A DNA stretch of 64,000 nt from Aliikangiella marina (GTDB lineage Bacteria > Pseudomonadota > Gammaproteobacteria > Enterobacterales > Kangiellaceae), in NCBI RefSeq assembly GCF_007004765.1, contig NZ_VIKR01000005.1:62001-126000 (forward strand). Direction: 5' to 3'. The translations under genes were made by a program, and so were the position numbers. The number at the start of each line of letters is the position of its first letter. The stretch's first letter is position 1. The notes under the pieces were generated by a model, which was not told the origin of the DNA, did not search any database, and saw only the letters and a list, made by a program, of their open reading frames with translations. Below, one piece after another: positions 52,654 to 62,096 of the stretch.

Positions 52654-53217
52654 ATGAAACGATTTTATTTCCTAGTGATTGCGGCTTTTGTCGCTATTCA
52701 TATGCAGATATCCGCAAATACTTTAGAAGAAAAAGATACGGGCGTGCCGATTAATCAGCCGGTACCCGCGCTGAGTGCTATCGGTATCGATGGAAGTGCT
52801 CAAAACCTCGCGCAACTATCAGGTCAAAAAGGAACTATTCTAATTTTTCATCGTTCGGCAGATTGGTGCCCCTATTGCAAGCGGCATTTGATCGAGTTTA
52901 ATAAATGGAATAATAAGTTCGCTGAACTCGGCTACAATTTAGTCGCAATATCTTATGATTCTGTGGAAGTGTTAAAGCGCTTTACGGAGAAGGAAGGCAT
53001 TCAGTATGCATTGATTGCCGATCAGAATCAGCAAACTATGAAGAGTTTTGAGGTTCTCAATACTGATTATGAGCCCGGTCATCGACATTACGGTATCCCA
53101 TTTCCGGGTGTTATGGTGGTTAATAAGAGCGGTATCTTAACTTACAAGTATTTCTATCAAGGGTATAAACATCGCGTGGTGATCAGCGATTTGTATGAAA
53201 AGCTGAAAAACCAATAA
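52654..53217 (+). CDS. Secreted peroxiredoxin/thioredoxin-like protein
   Basis: 187 residues: signal peptide (about 1-21), then a thioredoxin fold with the active site ADWCPYCKRHLIEF. The sequence INQPVPALSAIGIDGS at the start and PGVMVVNKSGIL near the end are typical of AhpC/TSA-type redoxins. Probably periplasmic disulfide reductase or peroxidase. Function not narrowed further. GAGGT lies 13 nt before the ATG, a long spacing. Confidence 0.75.
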   Translation: MKRFYFLVIAAFVAIHMQISANTLEEKDTGVPINQPVPALSAIGIDGSAQNLAQLSGQKGTILIFHRSADWCPYCKRHLIEFNKWNNKFAELGYNLVAISYDSVEVLKRFTEKEGIQYALIADQNQQTMKSFEVLNTDYEPGHRHYGIPFPGVMVVNKSGILTYKYFYQGYKHRVVISDLYEKLKNQ

Positions 53218-53535
53218 AAACCACAAGATCGACAGATTTTTTGCATCACTAAGTGCCAGCTCAATGCTGCGCTGGCACACTCCCACCTTCATTAACTTTT
53301 GGATTAACCTTCGGCAGAAAGCTGAGACGGTCCGAAGCATGCCAGATCACCAGGTGTCGGACTAATATAAGACGGTTTTTGGTTAGAATGATTTTTACTT
53401 AAAAACGGAAGTTTGCGGCTCACAGCTGATTGGGCTAGCAGTTAACTCAAAACAAGGATTGCAGCTAGCGCCGTAATTGGTATCCTGATAGATGCAATAT
53501 CTCAAAGAAATATCGCTTTATCTGGAAACGCTTCA
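53218..53535. other. 318-bp gene-free stretch
   Basis: I see no coding gene. It holds GTGCCAGC (53253-53260) paired with GCTGGCAC (53271-53278) without U-run; CTTCGG (53309-53314) that can pair with CCGAAG (53332-53337); and GTCCGA (53330-53335) that can pair with TCGGAC (53357-53362), so the last two stems exclude each other. It does not match the c-di-GMP riboswitch consensus that I remember. The leader of the following large cyclase lies here. Confidence 0.4.
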
Positions 53536-56500
53536 ATGGACCCTAAACTCACAAGGGGATATTTGCCAGTTGTATTGGTTTTGTTGTTAGGTGTCGGTTT
53601 CACCGTGACGCTAACTTGGAGCTTGCTTGATAGAGAATCTCGCTTTCAATTAAACCAATTCGAAAAAGACGCAACGCTTTATGCTGACGCCGTGGAAAAA
53701 GCGTTAGAACGGCGCAGTAATGTTGTATCTGATTTAGCGAATTACTTTTATCTTAATGAAAATTTGAGCCGCAAAGCGTTTTCTCAGATTGCCCAAACCT
53801 ATTTAGCACGGGATCTGAGTATTCAAGCGTTAGAATGGATTCCTCTGGTGCGCAAGGCGGATCGCAGCGCGTTTGAATTACAAGCAAAAAAAGACTACCC
53901 GAACTTCCAATTTACCGATAAAGATCCTCAGGGAAATATTATTCGTGCTGGCGAGCGCGATGTATATTTTCCGGTTTACTATGTTGAGCCCTACTTAGGT
54001 AATGAGTCCGCTTTGGGTTATTCATCGATTGGCTCATCGATTCGCAATGAAATGATAAACCGCGCAATAAAAACAGCTTCACCGGTTGCAAGCAGTAGAG
54101 TTGATTTACTTCAAGTGCCGGAATTTCAGTCGGGCTTATTCGTTTTCACGCCAGTATTTCATAACAAACTAACTCAATCATTAACACAACTAGACCTTGG
54201 TAACTTAAAAGGATTCACGCTAGGCGTATTTAAATTGAGTAGTATTACCAGTCGAGCGCTAGAGCAACAAAAACATCTTCCCCTAAATTTGTTGCTATTT
54301 AATTCCTCGCATGCAAGCGCTGATAGTTTTTTGTACGGCCATGATAGTAAAGGCCGGCATCAATTTGAATTCGAATCGAATATGCTAGAAACGCGCTCGT
54401 TGATTTATCAGCATGACTTCAATTTAATGGGTCGACACTGGCAGGTCATCATCAAACCGGAAGCGGGAAAGTATTCTGCTTTATCGCTCAATCTTATGTT
54501 TGTTTTTATGTTTGGCTTGGGGATTTCGATATATGTCGCTTGGTTAGTATCTCGAGTGAGAAAAAAGCAAATTGCAGAAGCTGAATTACTTTCTCAGGAA
54601 ATGACCACTGCCCAACTTATTCTCAATAATAAAGATACTACACTCATGCGACAGAATAATGCTCTGACTCATTTAACCCAAAGTATCAACCAGTTCAGTG
54701 AGAGTTTAAGTGAGTCTTTAGAGGATATAACCGAGACTGCGTCAGTAACCTTAAATGCGGGTTCAGTCAGTGCTTGGTTCTTTAATGATGATAAGAAAAT
54801 CATCCAGTGCTTTGATTATTATGATCTTACCAACAAAGAACATCTAAGCGGCTTCGAAATGCATGCAGAAAATTATCCGTTATTTTTCAATGCGATCTTA
54901 AATGGTGAAGTTATTGTTGCCGATGATGTCTTAAAAGATTCTCGTACCAGAGAGCTTGAAGATGACTACATAACACGCTTTGATACGAAATCTTTATTAA
55001 GTGTGCCGCTGAGGTATCAAGGAAAAATTGTCGGTGTAGTCAGTGTCTCACAAAATAAAACCAATCGAGCCTGGTCAATAGAAGAAATTCATTTTACTAA
55101 CTCTATTGCTAGCTTTATTGCACTAGCCGTGGAATCAGTGAGACGTCACCAAGCCGAATTACAATTAAAGCAATCGAGTGATCGATTAGCACTAATTAAT
55201 GCGATTGCAAATGGTATCCGAAGCTGCTTCTCGCCCCAATCTGTCATTCGCTATGCACTAAAGTTATTGTTTGATGAGTTTCCTGACTATCGTGTCTCTT
55301 ACGCAAAGGTATCAAAACTAGGTGTAGTTACCGTTATCGAGTGTTTATCGCCGAGTTTTATGAAAAATGTTAAAGGCGCTAAAATCGACTTAAAAGTGGT
55401 TCCTGATTTTTTGATTCGTTTACTCAAGCAAGAACCTGTTATTTTGAGTGACTTGTTGGGTGATGCACGATTAGATAACTTAAAGGACACAATAATCCAG
55501 AGCAATACGAGAGCATTGTTAAGCTATTCACTCTCGCGCTTTCACGATCAAGTCGACTTTTTAATGTTGGAAAGTCATGCTAGCCATCATTGGGGAGAGC
55601 ATGAGATTTTAACCATTAAAGAAGTCACTGAATATTTAGAGTTGGCACTTCGAGATGCTCGAGGTCAGGAAGCCAGAAAGCGTGCAGAAAAAGCGCTTGA
55701 TAGTCAAAAAGCTAAGCTCGAATACTTAGTGGAAGAGCGAACTGCAGAATTAAGACACAAATCTGATTTGGAAGAAGTGGTCGCCAATCTCTCTACCAAG
55801 TTTATAAATTTACCAGTCGATGAGTACGATGAGGTCATTTATAACGCACTACAGTCTATCGGTAGCTTATGTCGGGCCGAACGAGCTAATTTAAATGAAG
55901 TGAAGTCGGATGAGCTTACAGTGATTAAGAGTCATGAGTGGCTGGCTCCCGGTATCAGTTCTTCTGTAGCAAAAAATTCCGAATTTAAACTTAATCGATT
56001 ACCGTGGATCTATCGGCGTTTAAAAAAACGCAATATCGTCTACTTTGATTCTCCTGAGATGATGCCAAAGAGCGCAGAAAAAGATCAGAGTAGCTTAACC
56101 GCGATGGGGGCAAAATCATTCATTTCTATTCCGATTGTCTATGGCCTTAAGCTCTGTACGATTTTTAATTTGAGCACTCAGAATTATGAAGCAAAATGGA
56201 CACCAGATGAAATTACGCTGTTGCAGCTGGTGGGTAATATGCTGACTAATGTTATTCAACGCCGACGTTACGAGGAACAATTAAAACGCTCAGAAAATTT
56301 ACTCAGAAAATCCAATAAAAAATTACGCGACTTGGCGACGATCGATGGTTTGACCGGGATTGCTAATCGTCGCTTTTTCGATACCCGGCTTGAATCAGAG
56401 TTTAATCGTGCTAAACGAGAGCAGAGTCGAATTTCTTTAATTTTATTTGATATCGACTATTTTAAACAGTTCAACGACGAATTCGGACATGTTGCAGGAG

Positions 56501-56874
56501 ATCTCTGTTTAACGCGAGTTGCTACAACAATCAAAGAGCATTGCCAAAGAGCAACTGAATTAGCCGCGAGATATGGCGGCGAAGAATTTGCAGTGATTGT
56601 ATCTAACGCCAATGAGGAACAAGTCGTTGCATTAGCAAGTCGTATTCGTCAATCGATACAGTCTTTGGCAATTGATGCAGCGCGTGCAGCAGACTCTAGC
56701 TTCCTGACTTTAAGTTGTGGAATTGCAAGTTTTACACCGAGCTTAGAGCAAGTTCCGCAAGATTTGATAAAAGCAGCAGATAAAGGACTATATTCGGCTA
56801 AATCGAGCGGTCGGAACTGCGTAAAAGTAGCCGGAGAGGATTCTATTGTCGAGTTTCGGCGTAAAAACTCCTAG
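53536..56874 (+). CDS. CHASE-GAF-GAF-GAF-GGEEF diguanylate cyclase
   Basis: 1112 residues. One transmembrane helix (about 10-30), a periplasmic CHASE domain (about 55-250, with FPVYYVEPYLGNESALGYS), a second helix (about 317-338), a coiled coil, three GAF-like domains (about 380-540, 560-700 and 745-905) and a GGDEF domain (about 935-1100) with ARYGGEEFAVI, so cyclase activity is likely. The inhibitory RxxD is RATE, so product inhibition may be lost. GGA lies nine nt before the ATG. Its stop overlaps that of the next gene (CTAG) tail to tail. Confidence 0.88.
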   Translation: MDPKLTRGYLPVVLVLLLGVGFTVTLTWSLLDRESRFQLNQFEKDATLYADAVEKALERRSNVVSDLANYFYLNENLSRKAFSQIAQTYLARDLSIQALEWIPLVRKADRSAFELQAKKDYPNFQFTDKDPQGNIIRAGERDVYFPVYYVEPYLGNESALGYSSIGSSIRNEMINRAIKTASPVASSRVDLLQVPEFQSGLFVFTPVFHNKLTQSLTQLDLGNLKGFTLGVFKLSSITSRALEQQKHLPLNLLLFNSSHASADSFLYGHDSKGRHQFEFESNMLETRSLIYQHDFNLMGRHWQVIIKPEAGKYSALSLNLMFVFMFGLGISIYVAWLVSRVRKKQIAEAELLSQEMTTAQLILNNKDTTLMRQNNALTHLTQSINQFSESLSESLEDITETASVTLNAGSVSAWFFNDDKKIIQCFDYYDLTNKEHLSGFEMHAENYPLFFNAILNGEVIVADDVLKDSRTRELEDDYITRFDTKSLLSVPLRYQGKIVGVVSVSQNKTNRAWSIEEIHFTNSIASFIALAVESVRRHQAELQLKQSSDRLALINAIANGIRSCFSPQSVIRYALKLLFDEFPDYRVSYAKVSKLGVVTVIECLSPSFMKNVKGAKIDLKVVPDFLIRLLKQEPVILSDLLGDARLDNLKDTIIQSNTRALLSYSLSRFHDQVDFLMLESHASHHWGEHEILTIKEVTEYLELALRDARGQEARKRAEKALDSQKAKLEYLVEERTAELRHKSDLEEVVANLSTKFINLPVDEYDEVIYNALQSIGSLCRAERANLNEVKSDELTVIKSHEWLAPGISSSVAKNSEFKLNRLPWIYRRLKKRNIVYFDSPEMMPKSAEKDQSSLTAMGAKSFISIPIVYGLKLCTIFNLSTQNYEAKWTPDEITLLQLVGNMLTNVIQRRRYEEQLKRSENLLRKSNKKLRDLATIDGLTGIANRRFFDTRLESEFNRAKREQSRISLILFDIDYFKQFNDEFGHVAGDLCLTRVATTIKEHCQRATELAARYGGEEFAVIVSNANEEQVVALASRIRQSIQSLAIDAARAADSSFLTLSCGIASFTPSLEQVPQDLIKAADKGLYSAKSSGRNCVKVAGEDSIVEFRRKNS

Positions 56875-59336
56875 TTGCTTTCTGACCATAGCCGATTAGC
56901 TTCATAGGCTTGCTGCAGTGAAGCGGTCGGTTTTTGGATAAAGAATCCTTCAAATAACTTAATCCCGAGAGTTTTGCAGATATCCAGCGTTGACTCCTCT
57001 TCAATTTGAGCGGCAATGATGGAAATTCCTCGGTTTTTACAATAGCCGATGAACGATTTTAAATCGACTTGAGTGTGCGCTGATTTCATTGCTTCGTTAA
57101 TTAGACTGGCATTCAGTTTGATATAACCTGGCTTGAGTGCCTCAATGATGTCAAATGACTGGTGGTAATCATAGTTTTCTAATGCGATATCGCAATTAAT
57201 ATGATGGATAGCTTCGGCAAATCGCGTCGATTGTTCGAGGTGATTCTCTATACTGGATTGATCAAGCATAAAAATTAATCGTCTTTCTCCCAAAATTCTC
57301 GACTCTTGGATCAGCCCATTAACAATCGTCGGCAGTAAATTGTAGCTTAACGTTTCGGTAGATACTTTAAGGAACATTTTTGCACTCATGAGTCCTGTTT
57401 TATCAGATTGCATGGCCTGCGTTGTTGCTGAATATATCCATCGATCCATCTCAACAATCGCATCTAGGTTTCGGGCAGTTTCAAAAAACTTTATCGGTGA
57501 AATTTGGCGTCCCATATCGTCTTTTAGTCTAACCAAAACTTCAAACGCCTGAAAATCTGAATTTTCACTGGTGGCGATGGTTTGAAAATTGAGAATATAG
57601 GCTTTATCTCTAATAGCCGACTCTAACTTTTCACTGAGAACCATCTGCGCAGATTCATCGATGGTTTTATTATGGGCGTTGAGCACCGCGACGACTTTAT
57701 TTCCACCGGCGTTTTTTGCCTGATTCACAGCTGCTTCGGCATAGGCTATTGAATCGATACTATTTGCTATGGGCGTATTTAGCGAAAACATACCAATACT
57801 AGCAGACGTCTTGAGCGATTCTTCACCTTGGGTATAAGCAATGTGATCGAGCTCATTGATAAGTTGGTTGGCTAAATCCCAACTATGGTCAAACTCACCT
57901 TTGATAAGCAAGAGCAAGGCGCCATCGGTTACGCTGGTAACACTATCTTGAGGGCTTAATTGTGGCAGTATTACTTTAAAAAGCTTCGAGTTAATCTCAT
58001 CTAGGTTCCGGAGCCCAACGTGTTGTTTGACGTTGTTTATATTGTCGAGAACCAGATAATATAAATGGTATTGCTCTAACTCACTGGAGCGACCATTGAT
58101 GACGCGATCAAGGTTTTCAATAAACTGTTGACGTTTCTTGATTGGGGACTGTTTGCTTGATGGTTTTTGGCGAGTTTGTTTGTGCTTAACCACGGCATAT
58201 TGTCTCGCTGCAGTCAGACTGGCGTCAAGCAATTCACTTCTTTCCACAGGCTTAGTCAAAAACTGACTATTCTCTACGGCTTCTGCTTGCTGGCGGGTTT
58301 CTTCAGAGTTGTCTCCAGTAATAAAGATTATTGGTAGCTCGGTAAAGTGGTTATCTTGGCGAAGGACATCAGCCAACTCTAATCCGTTACACATGGGCAT
58401 TTTCATATCTAATAACAACACATCAGGTTGAAACTGATTAATCTCTTTCATTGCATTAAGCGGATTATTCACTTTACGAACTTTAAAATTTGCTGATTGC
58501 AATTGATCGGCATGAAGCTCCAGAGAAATTTCGTCATCATCAATAATGAGTGCTCGATGACGCGTTTGATCATCGGGCGTTAGCTCCTCAATTTTTTCTA
58601 CCAATGGCTTAATTTCTACTGGTTTTCCGAAAAAGGCGTTTCCGCCCGCTCTAAGACAACGTAATCTTGCGACCATATCGCTGCGCGCAGAAATAAAAAT
58701 AACGGGGATTTTAAGACCCATTTGAGATCGTAAATGCTTGAGCGCATCGACACCGGCAAGTGCACCTTCCTCGGGGAACACAATATCGAGAATCACTAGA
58801 GAGGGTGTTTCTTGATTCAACGAATCGTAGAGGCTTTGTAGATTCTCAAACAGGTTAACTTGATAGCCACATGCTTCTAATTCACCTGCAAGTAAATCGC
58901 GGATGACTTGGTCATCATCAACGATGTAGAGGAGTTTTTCTTGCTTGTCTAGGTTGCTCACTTCGATAGAGGAATTGTCGATTACCTTCTCTGGTTTATG
59001 ATTGGCTAAATCATTTGAAGTGGCTTTGAGGGCTAAAATACACTGTTCGATTAAATCATTATCTTGAAAGTTCGGTGCACCGGAATCATCATCGATTTGC
59101 GCAAGATTATAGTCGAGCGATTTCAGATCGTATGCAATTTTATGCAAGTGCAGTGCGAGCGCTCCACCGAGTAATTTGTGTGTTAAAAGTTTCAGAGAGC
59201 TAAGAACTTGTTGATTCCACTGGACGTGTCGTAAGTGTCCCCACATTTCTTCTAGCTTGGCGATATTTTTGGACAAATTTGCTAGGTACTTCTTGAGCAC
59301 TTCTTCCCTTTTTTTAGCGTTGCCACTTTCCGTCAT
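56871..59336 (-). CDS. HPt-REC-REC-degenerate GGDEF-degenerate EAL signalling protein
   Basis: 821 residues. An HPt-like N-terminus (His53 in THKLLGGA), two response-receiver domains (phospho-acceptor Asp184 in VILDIVFP and Asp310 in LLLDMKMP, with conserved Lys238 and Lys362), a GGDEF-like domain (about 400-560) with no GGDEF motif, and an EAL-like domain (about 570-815) with EVL for EAL, ENYD for DDFG and IKLN for KID. So neither synthesis nor breakdown of c-di-GMP is expected; the protein is probably a phosphorelay-controlled binding partner. GGAG precedes the ATG by nine nt. It converges with the CHASE cyclase, overlapping by 4 bp. Confidence 0.85.
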   Translation of the reverse strand: MTESGNAKKREEVLKKYLANLSKNIAKLEEMWGHLRHVQWNQQVLSSLKLLTHKLLGGALALHLHKIAYDLKSLDYNLAQIDDDSGAPNFQDNDLIEQCILALKATSNDLANHKPEKVIDNSSIEVSNLDKQEKLLYIVDDDQVIRDLLAGELEACGYQVNLFENLQSLYDSLNQETPSLVILDIVFPEEGALAGVDALKHLRSQMGLKIPVIFISARSDMVARLRCLRAGGNAFFGKPVEIKPLVEKIEELTPDDQTRHRALIIDDDEISLELHADQLQSANFKVRKVNNPLNAMKEINQFQPDVLLLDMKMPMCNGLELADVLRQDNHFTELPIIFITGDNSEETRQQAEAVENSQFLTKPVERSELLDASLTAARQYAVVKHKQTRQKPSSKQSPIKKRQQFIENLDRVINGRSSELEQYHLYYLVLDNINNVKQHVGLRNLDEINSKLFKVILPQLSPQDSVTSVTDGALLLLIKGEFDHSWDLANQLINELDHIAYTQGEESLKTSASIGMFSLNTPIANSIDSIAYAEAAVNQAKNAGGNKVVAVLNAHNKTIDESAQMVLSEKLESAIRDKAYILNFQTIATSENSDFQAFEVLVRLKDDMGRQISPIKFFETARNLDAIVEMDRWIYSATTQAMQSDKTGLMSAKMFLKVSTETLSYNLLPTIVNGLIQESRILGERRLIFMLDQSSIENHLEQSTRFAEAIHHINCDIALENYDYHQSFDIIEALKPGYIKLNASLINEAMKSAHTQVDLKSFIGYCKNRGISIIAAQIEEESTLDICKTLGIKLFEGFFIQKPTASLQQAYEANRLWSESN

Positions 59337-59480
59337 GTAACGGGACTCCGTCTCACAAAGATTTTTTTTGAGTATAGGACAAAAGCATCACAAACGCTTT
59401 GTCAGTTTTTATATACGTGTGACTTAAAATTGCTTGTTTGTGAGTGCAAATTCTTAAAGTTGAGATGTAAGAATTTAGGT

Positions 59481-60308
59481 TTAAGAGTTAAGATTCAAGA
59501 GTTGATAGGTTTCCTGGAGCAGCAACCCGCTATCACAACTAAATTTGTGAGACAGCAGATCATCAGCTCTTGTTGCGCCTTGATTGATTGCGACAATGGG
59601 TATCTCAAGTTTTTCTGCGATTTTACAAAAACGAAATCCAGAATAAACCGTTAACGATGAGCCCACGACTAACATTAGACTAGCCGAAGCGAGTGATGAA
59701 GAAGCATCCTCGACTATTGGTTTTGGAACGGTACCGCCAAAAAAAACGACGTCGGGCTTCAGGATTCCGCCGCAAGCAGTACAAAGTGGAGCTTTAACCT
59801 GGCTGATTATCTCATCGGATAGATGTGCATCACCGTCAGGTGCTGGCTGTTGATTCACTTCAGGGAGGAATGGGTTTTCAGCGATGAGTCTCTCTTGAAT
59901 ACTTTGACGAGTTTCATATTTACCGCAGTTAAGGCAAAACGCCTGGTCTAATCGACCATGCAAATCGACAACTTGTTGGTGACCTGCTTTTTGATGTAAT
60001 CCATCAACATTTTGTGTGACTAAATAATGGATAAGGTTGTGTTTTTCCATTTGAGCGAGAATCTGATGAGAAGTATTTGGTTCTGCATCAGCTATGGTCG
60101 GCCATCCAACGGCACTCCGCGCCCAATATCGTTGTCTTTTATTCGCATCTGCGACAAACTCTTGGTGTTGAATTGGTGTCGCGCTTTTCCACTGGCCGCC
60201 ATGGTCACGGTAAGTGGGTATGCCCGAAGCCGCGCTAATTCCCGCACCGGTAATCACCCAGACATTGCGCTGGGATGACAAAATTTCTGCGAGTTCTGCG
60301 GCATGCAT
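59481..60308 (-). CDS. Sir2 family NAD-dependent protein deacylase
   Basis: 275 residues. ITGAGISAASGIPTYRD, TQNVDGLHQKAG, the catalytic His in DLHGRLD and two zinc Cys pairs (CLNCGKY and CTACGG) are present; KPDVVFFGGTVP follows. The motifs resemble the class II (SIRT4-like) sirtuins rather than CobB. It removes acyl groups from lysines in proteins, using NAD. Monocistronic. Confidence 0.93.
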   Translation of the reverse strand: MHAAELAEILSSQRNVWVITGAGISAASGIPTYRDHGGQWKSATPIQHQEFVADANKRQRYWARSAVGWPTIADAEPNTSHQILAQMEKHNLIHYLVTQNVDGLHQKAGHQQVVDLHGRLDQAFCLNCGKYETRQSIQERLIAENPFLPEVNQQPAPDGDAHLSDEIISQVKAPLCTACGGILKPDVVFFGGTVPKPIVEDASSSLASASLMLVVGSSLTVYSGFRFCKIAEKLEIPIVAINQGATRADDLLSHKFSCDSGLLLQETYQLLNLNS

Positions 60309-60401
60309 AGTGACGGTTAATTGGTTAATTTAAGATAATCTGTTTCTCTTTATACTAGATCGAGCGTTTTACAGATCAAAAGTCGTACGATGACCCAAAA
60401 G

Positions 60402-61361
60402 TTAGCGAAACTTTGCAGGATTAAAGACCATGTAAACGTCTGCTCTCTGGTAATGCGAGTCATCTTTTTTGGCTTGATGCTCAAATCCCAAGGTTTCGTA
60501 CAAGTGCAAGGCCGGTTTGAGGCGACTATTAGACTCTAAAAACAATGTCTTGCCAGCAACCGCAAGGAACTGCTCTATCGCTCTGATGGCTATTTTTCGG
60601 CCGACCTTTAGCCCTTGGTATTTTTCAGTAACTGACATTTTGGTGAGTTCGTACACTCCTTCAGCAGATTTTATGAGAGCGCCAGTGCCGATAATTTCAT
60701 CGTTATAGCGCGCGAAAAAAATGTACCCGCCAGGATCAAGGATATACTCTTCTGGGTTTGATAAAACTTGATTGTCAATCTCTTCGACATAGAAGTATTT
60801 TTCTAACCATTCAACGTTCAGGGTTTTGAAAGCATCGCGATATTGTGACTCAAAAGGAATAATTTCTACTTTCTCTGATTCTCGCATAGCCTTTCTAGCC
60901 TCTACTCTCGATAATAGTGAATGCTCACTTTGTTGAATTTCAAATTGTTTCAAACCTTGCATTAAGTCAAAACCTGAATCGTGAATCATGGCTTTAACAC
61001 TTTGTTCAATATCTTGCCACAGGGGCACCATGCGCTGAAATAGTGCCAGCCCCTCTTCAGTGAGACCAACGAGCCTTCGCCGCGTGTCATTTGGATCTTG
61101 CTTGTTTTGAATATAACCCGCTTTTATCAATTTTTGACTCATCTGACTCACAGAGGAATGCGCTTGTCCCAACTGTTCGGCGAGCTGGGTAATACCAGAG
61201 TTTCCGTTCGCGTTAAGTAAAAACAAAATAGGAAAACACCGGGAAGATATGGTTATACCTGAGTGTTGATAGAGTTTGTCGACATCCTCGAATAATTGGT
61301 CGCTCATTCTTTTTAATCGAGAGCCAAGGGTTAGTTCGCCAAGATCAGATAAATGTTTCAT
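60402..61361 (-). CDS. MarR regulator fused to GNAT acetyltransferase
   Basis: 319 residues. A MarR winged helix (about 25-145; GITQLAEQLGQAHSSVSQM and DPNDTRRRLVGLTEEG) is joined to a GNAT domain (about 165-315) with the acetyl-CoA loop QGLKVGRKI and ETLGFEH near the end. Such natural fusions are common; it may acetylate a small molecule or itself and regulate genes. The promoter contains a 12-bp palindrome exactly in its spacer, suggesting autoregulation. No Shine-Dalgarno is seen before ATG 61361. Confidence 0.9.
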   Translation of the reverse strand: MKHLSDLGELTLGSRLKRMSDQLFEDVDKLYQHSGITISSRCFPILFLLNANGNSGITQLAEQLGQAHSSVSQMSQKLIKAGYIQNKQDPNDTRRRLVGLTEEGLALFQRMVPLWQDIEQSVKAMIHDSGFDLMQGLKQFEIQQSEHSLLSRVEARKAMRESEKVEIIPFESQYRDAFKTLNVEWLEKYFYVEEIDNQVLSNPEEYILDPGGYIFFARYNDEIIGTGALIKSAEGVYELTKMSVTEKYQGLKVGRKIAIRAIEQFLAVAGKTLFLESNSRLKPALHLYETLGFEHQAKKDDSHYQRADVYMVFNPAKFR

Positions 61362-61400
61362 TAGTCGTTAAAGAGACTCGAGACTTTGATAATATGTCGG

Positions 61401-61429
61401 ATTATATGTCGGTGCCGACGCATATTCAA
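61401..61429 (-). promoter_or_regulatory. MarR-GNAT promoter with palindrome in the spacer
   Basis: Minus strand: -35 TTGAAT (61429-61424), 17-bp spacer, -10 TATAAT (61406-61401), predicted start near 61394. The spacer contains GTCGG-TG-CCGAC (61408-61419), and extending outward ATATG and CATAT flank it with a two-base offset. An upstream ATATGTCGG half-site at 61392-61400 repeats one arm. Confidence 0.65.
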
Positions 61430-61614
61430 GTTTCACATAAATTTCAATATCCAGTGTATTGGGTTAGTGATAGAGTTAGGGACGAGTGATTGTGGTTAAA
61501 AAGCGTTCTCATCATCAATGTAACTCACTAAAATCAAGATGCATTAGTTGTTCATAGCGCGTAATATGGACGCTTGCTGAACGAATGATCCGAGTTTTTG
61601 AATAGAGAGAAGTC

Positions 61615-62055
61615 ATGCCGATGGAGTTGACCCCCTTTCACATCGCTATTCCTGTGCGCGATATAGATGAGTCTAGAGACTTTTATGGCGCTAAAATGGG
61701 GTTATCCGAGGGCAGAAGTAGTTCAGACTGGATTGATTTTAATATGTTTGGACACCAATTTGTGACTCATCTCAACCCAGCTATTGGAAAGCAAGGTAAG
61801 ATAGCGCAGATTACCAATCCGGTTGATGGTCACGGTGTACCAATACCGCACTGTGGCGTGGTGCTTCCGTTTGACACTTGGCGCGAGTTTGCTGATAGAG
61901 TCAGTGGGTTTATTGAAGAATTCATCATTGAACCTTACATTCGTTTCGAAGGGCAAGCAGGTGAACAAGGAACGATGTTTTTTGCAGATCCGTCAGGTAA
62001 CGCGTTAGAATTTAAAGGCTTTAGGGATATAAAGAAGGATTTATTTGCTAAGTAG
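61615..62055 (+). CDS. VOC family (glyoxalase/dioxygenase fold) protein
   Basis: 146 residues: TPFHIAIPVRDIDESRDFYG, GHQFVTHL, IPHCGVVL and FFADPSGNALEFKGF, the usual pattern of vicinal-oxygen-chelate proteins with His and Glu metal ligands. Substrate unknown. GAGAAG lies four nt before the ATG. Confidence 0.85.
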   Translation: MPMELTPFHIAIPVRDIDESRDFYGAKMGLSEGRSSSDWIDFNMFGHQFVTHLNPAIGKQGKIAQITNPVDGHGVPIPHCGVVLPFDTWREFADRVSGFIEEFIIEPYIRFEGQAGEQGTMFFADPSGNALEFKGFRDIKKDLFAK

Positions 62056-62096
62056 TTGAATTTGATAAAATTTGACTGCTGGCGAGGTTATAAGAA

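Noticed and set aside
53137-53340. Minus-strand open frame of 67 codons after the redoxin gene
   Set aside because: Overlaps the 3' end of a good gene, no start context, no recognisable protein.
53218-53535. c-di-GMP (GEMM) riboswitch before the CHASE cyclase
   Set aside because: The conserved core bases and paired regions that I expect are not there.
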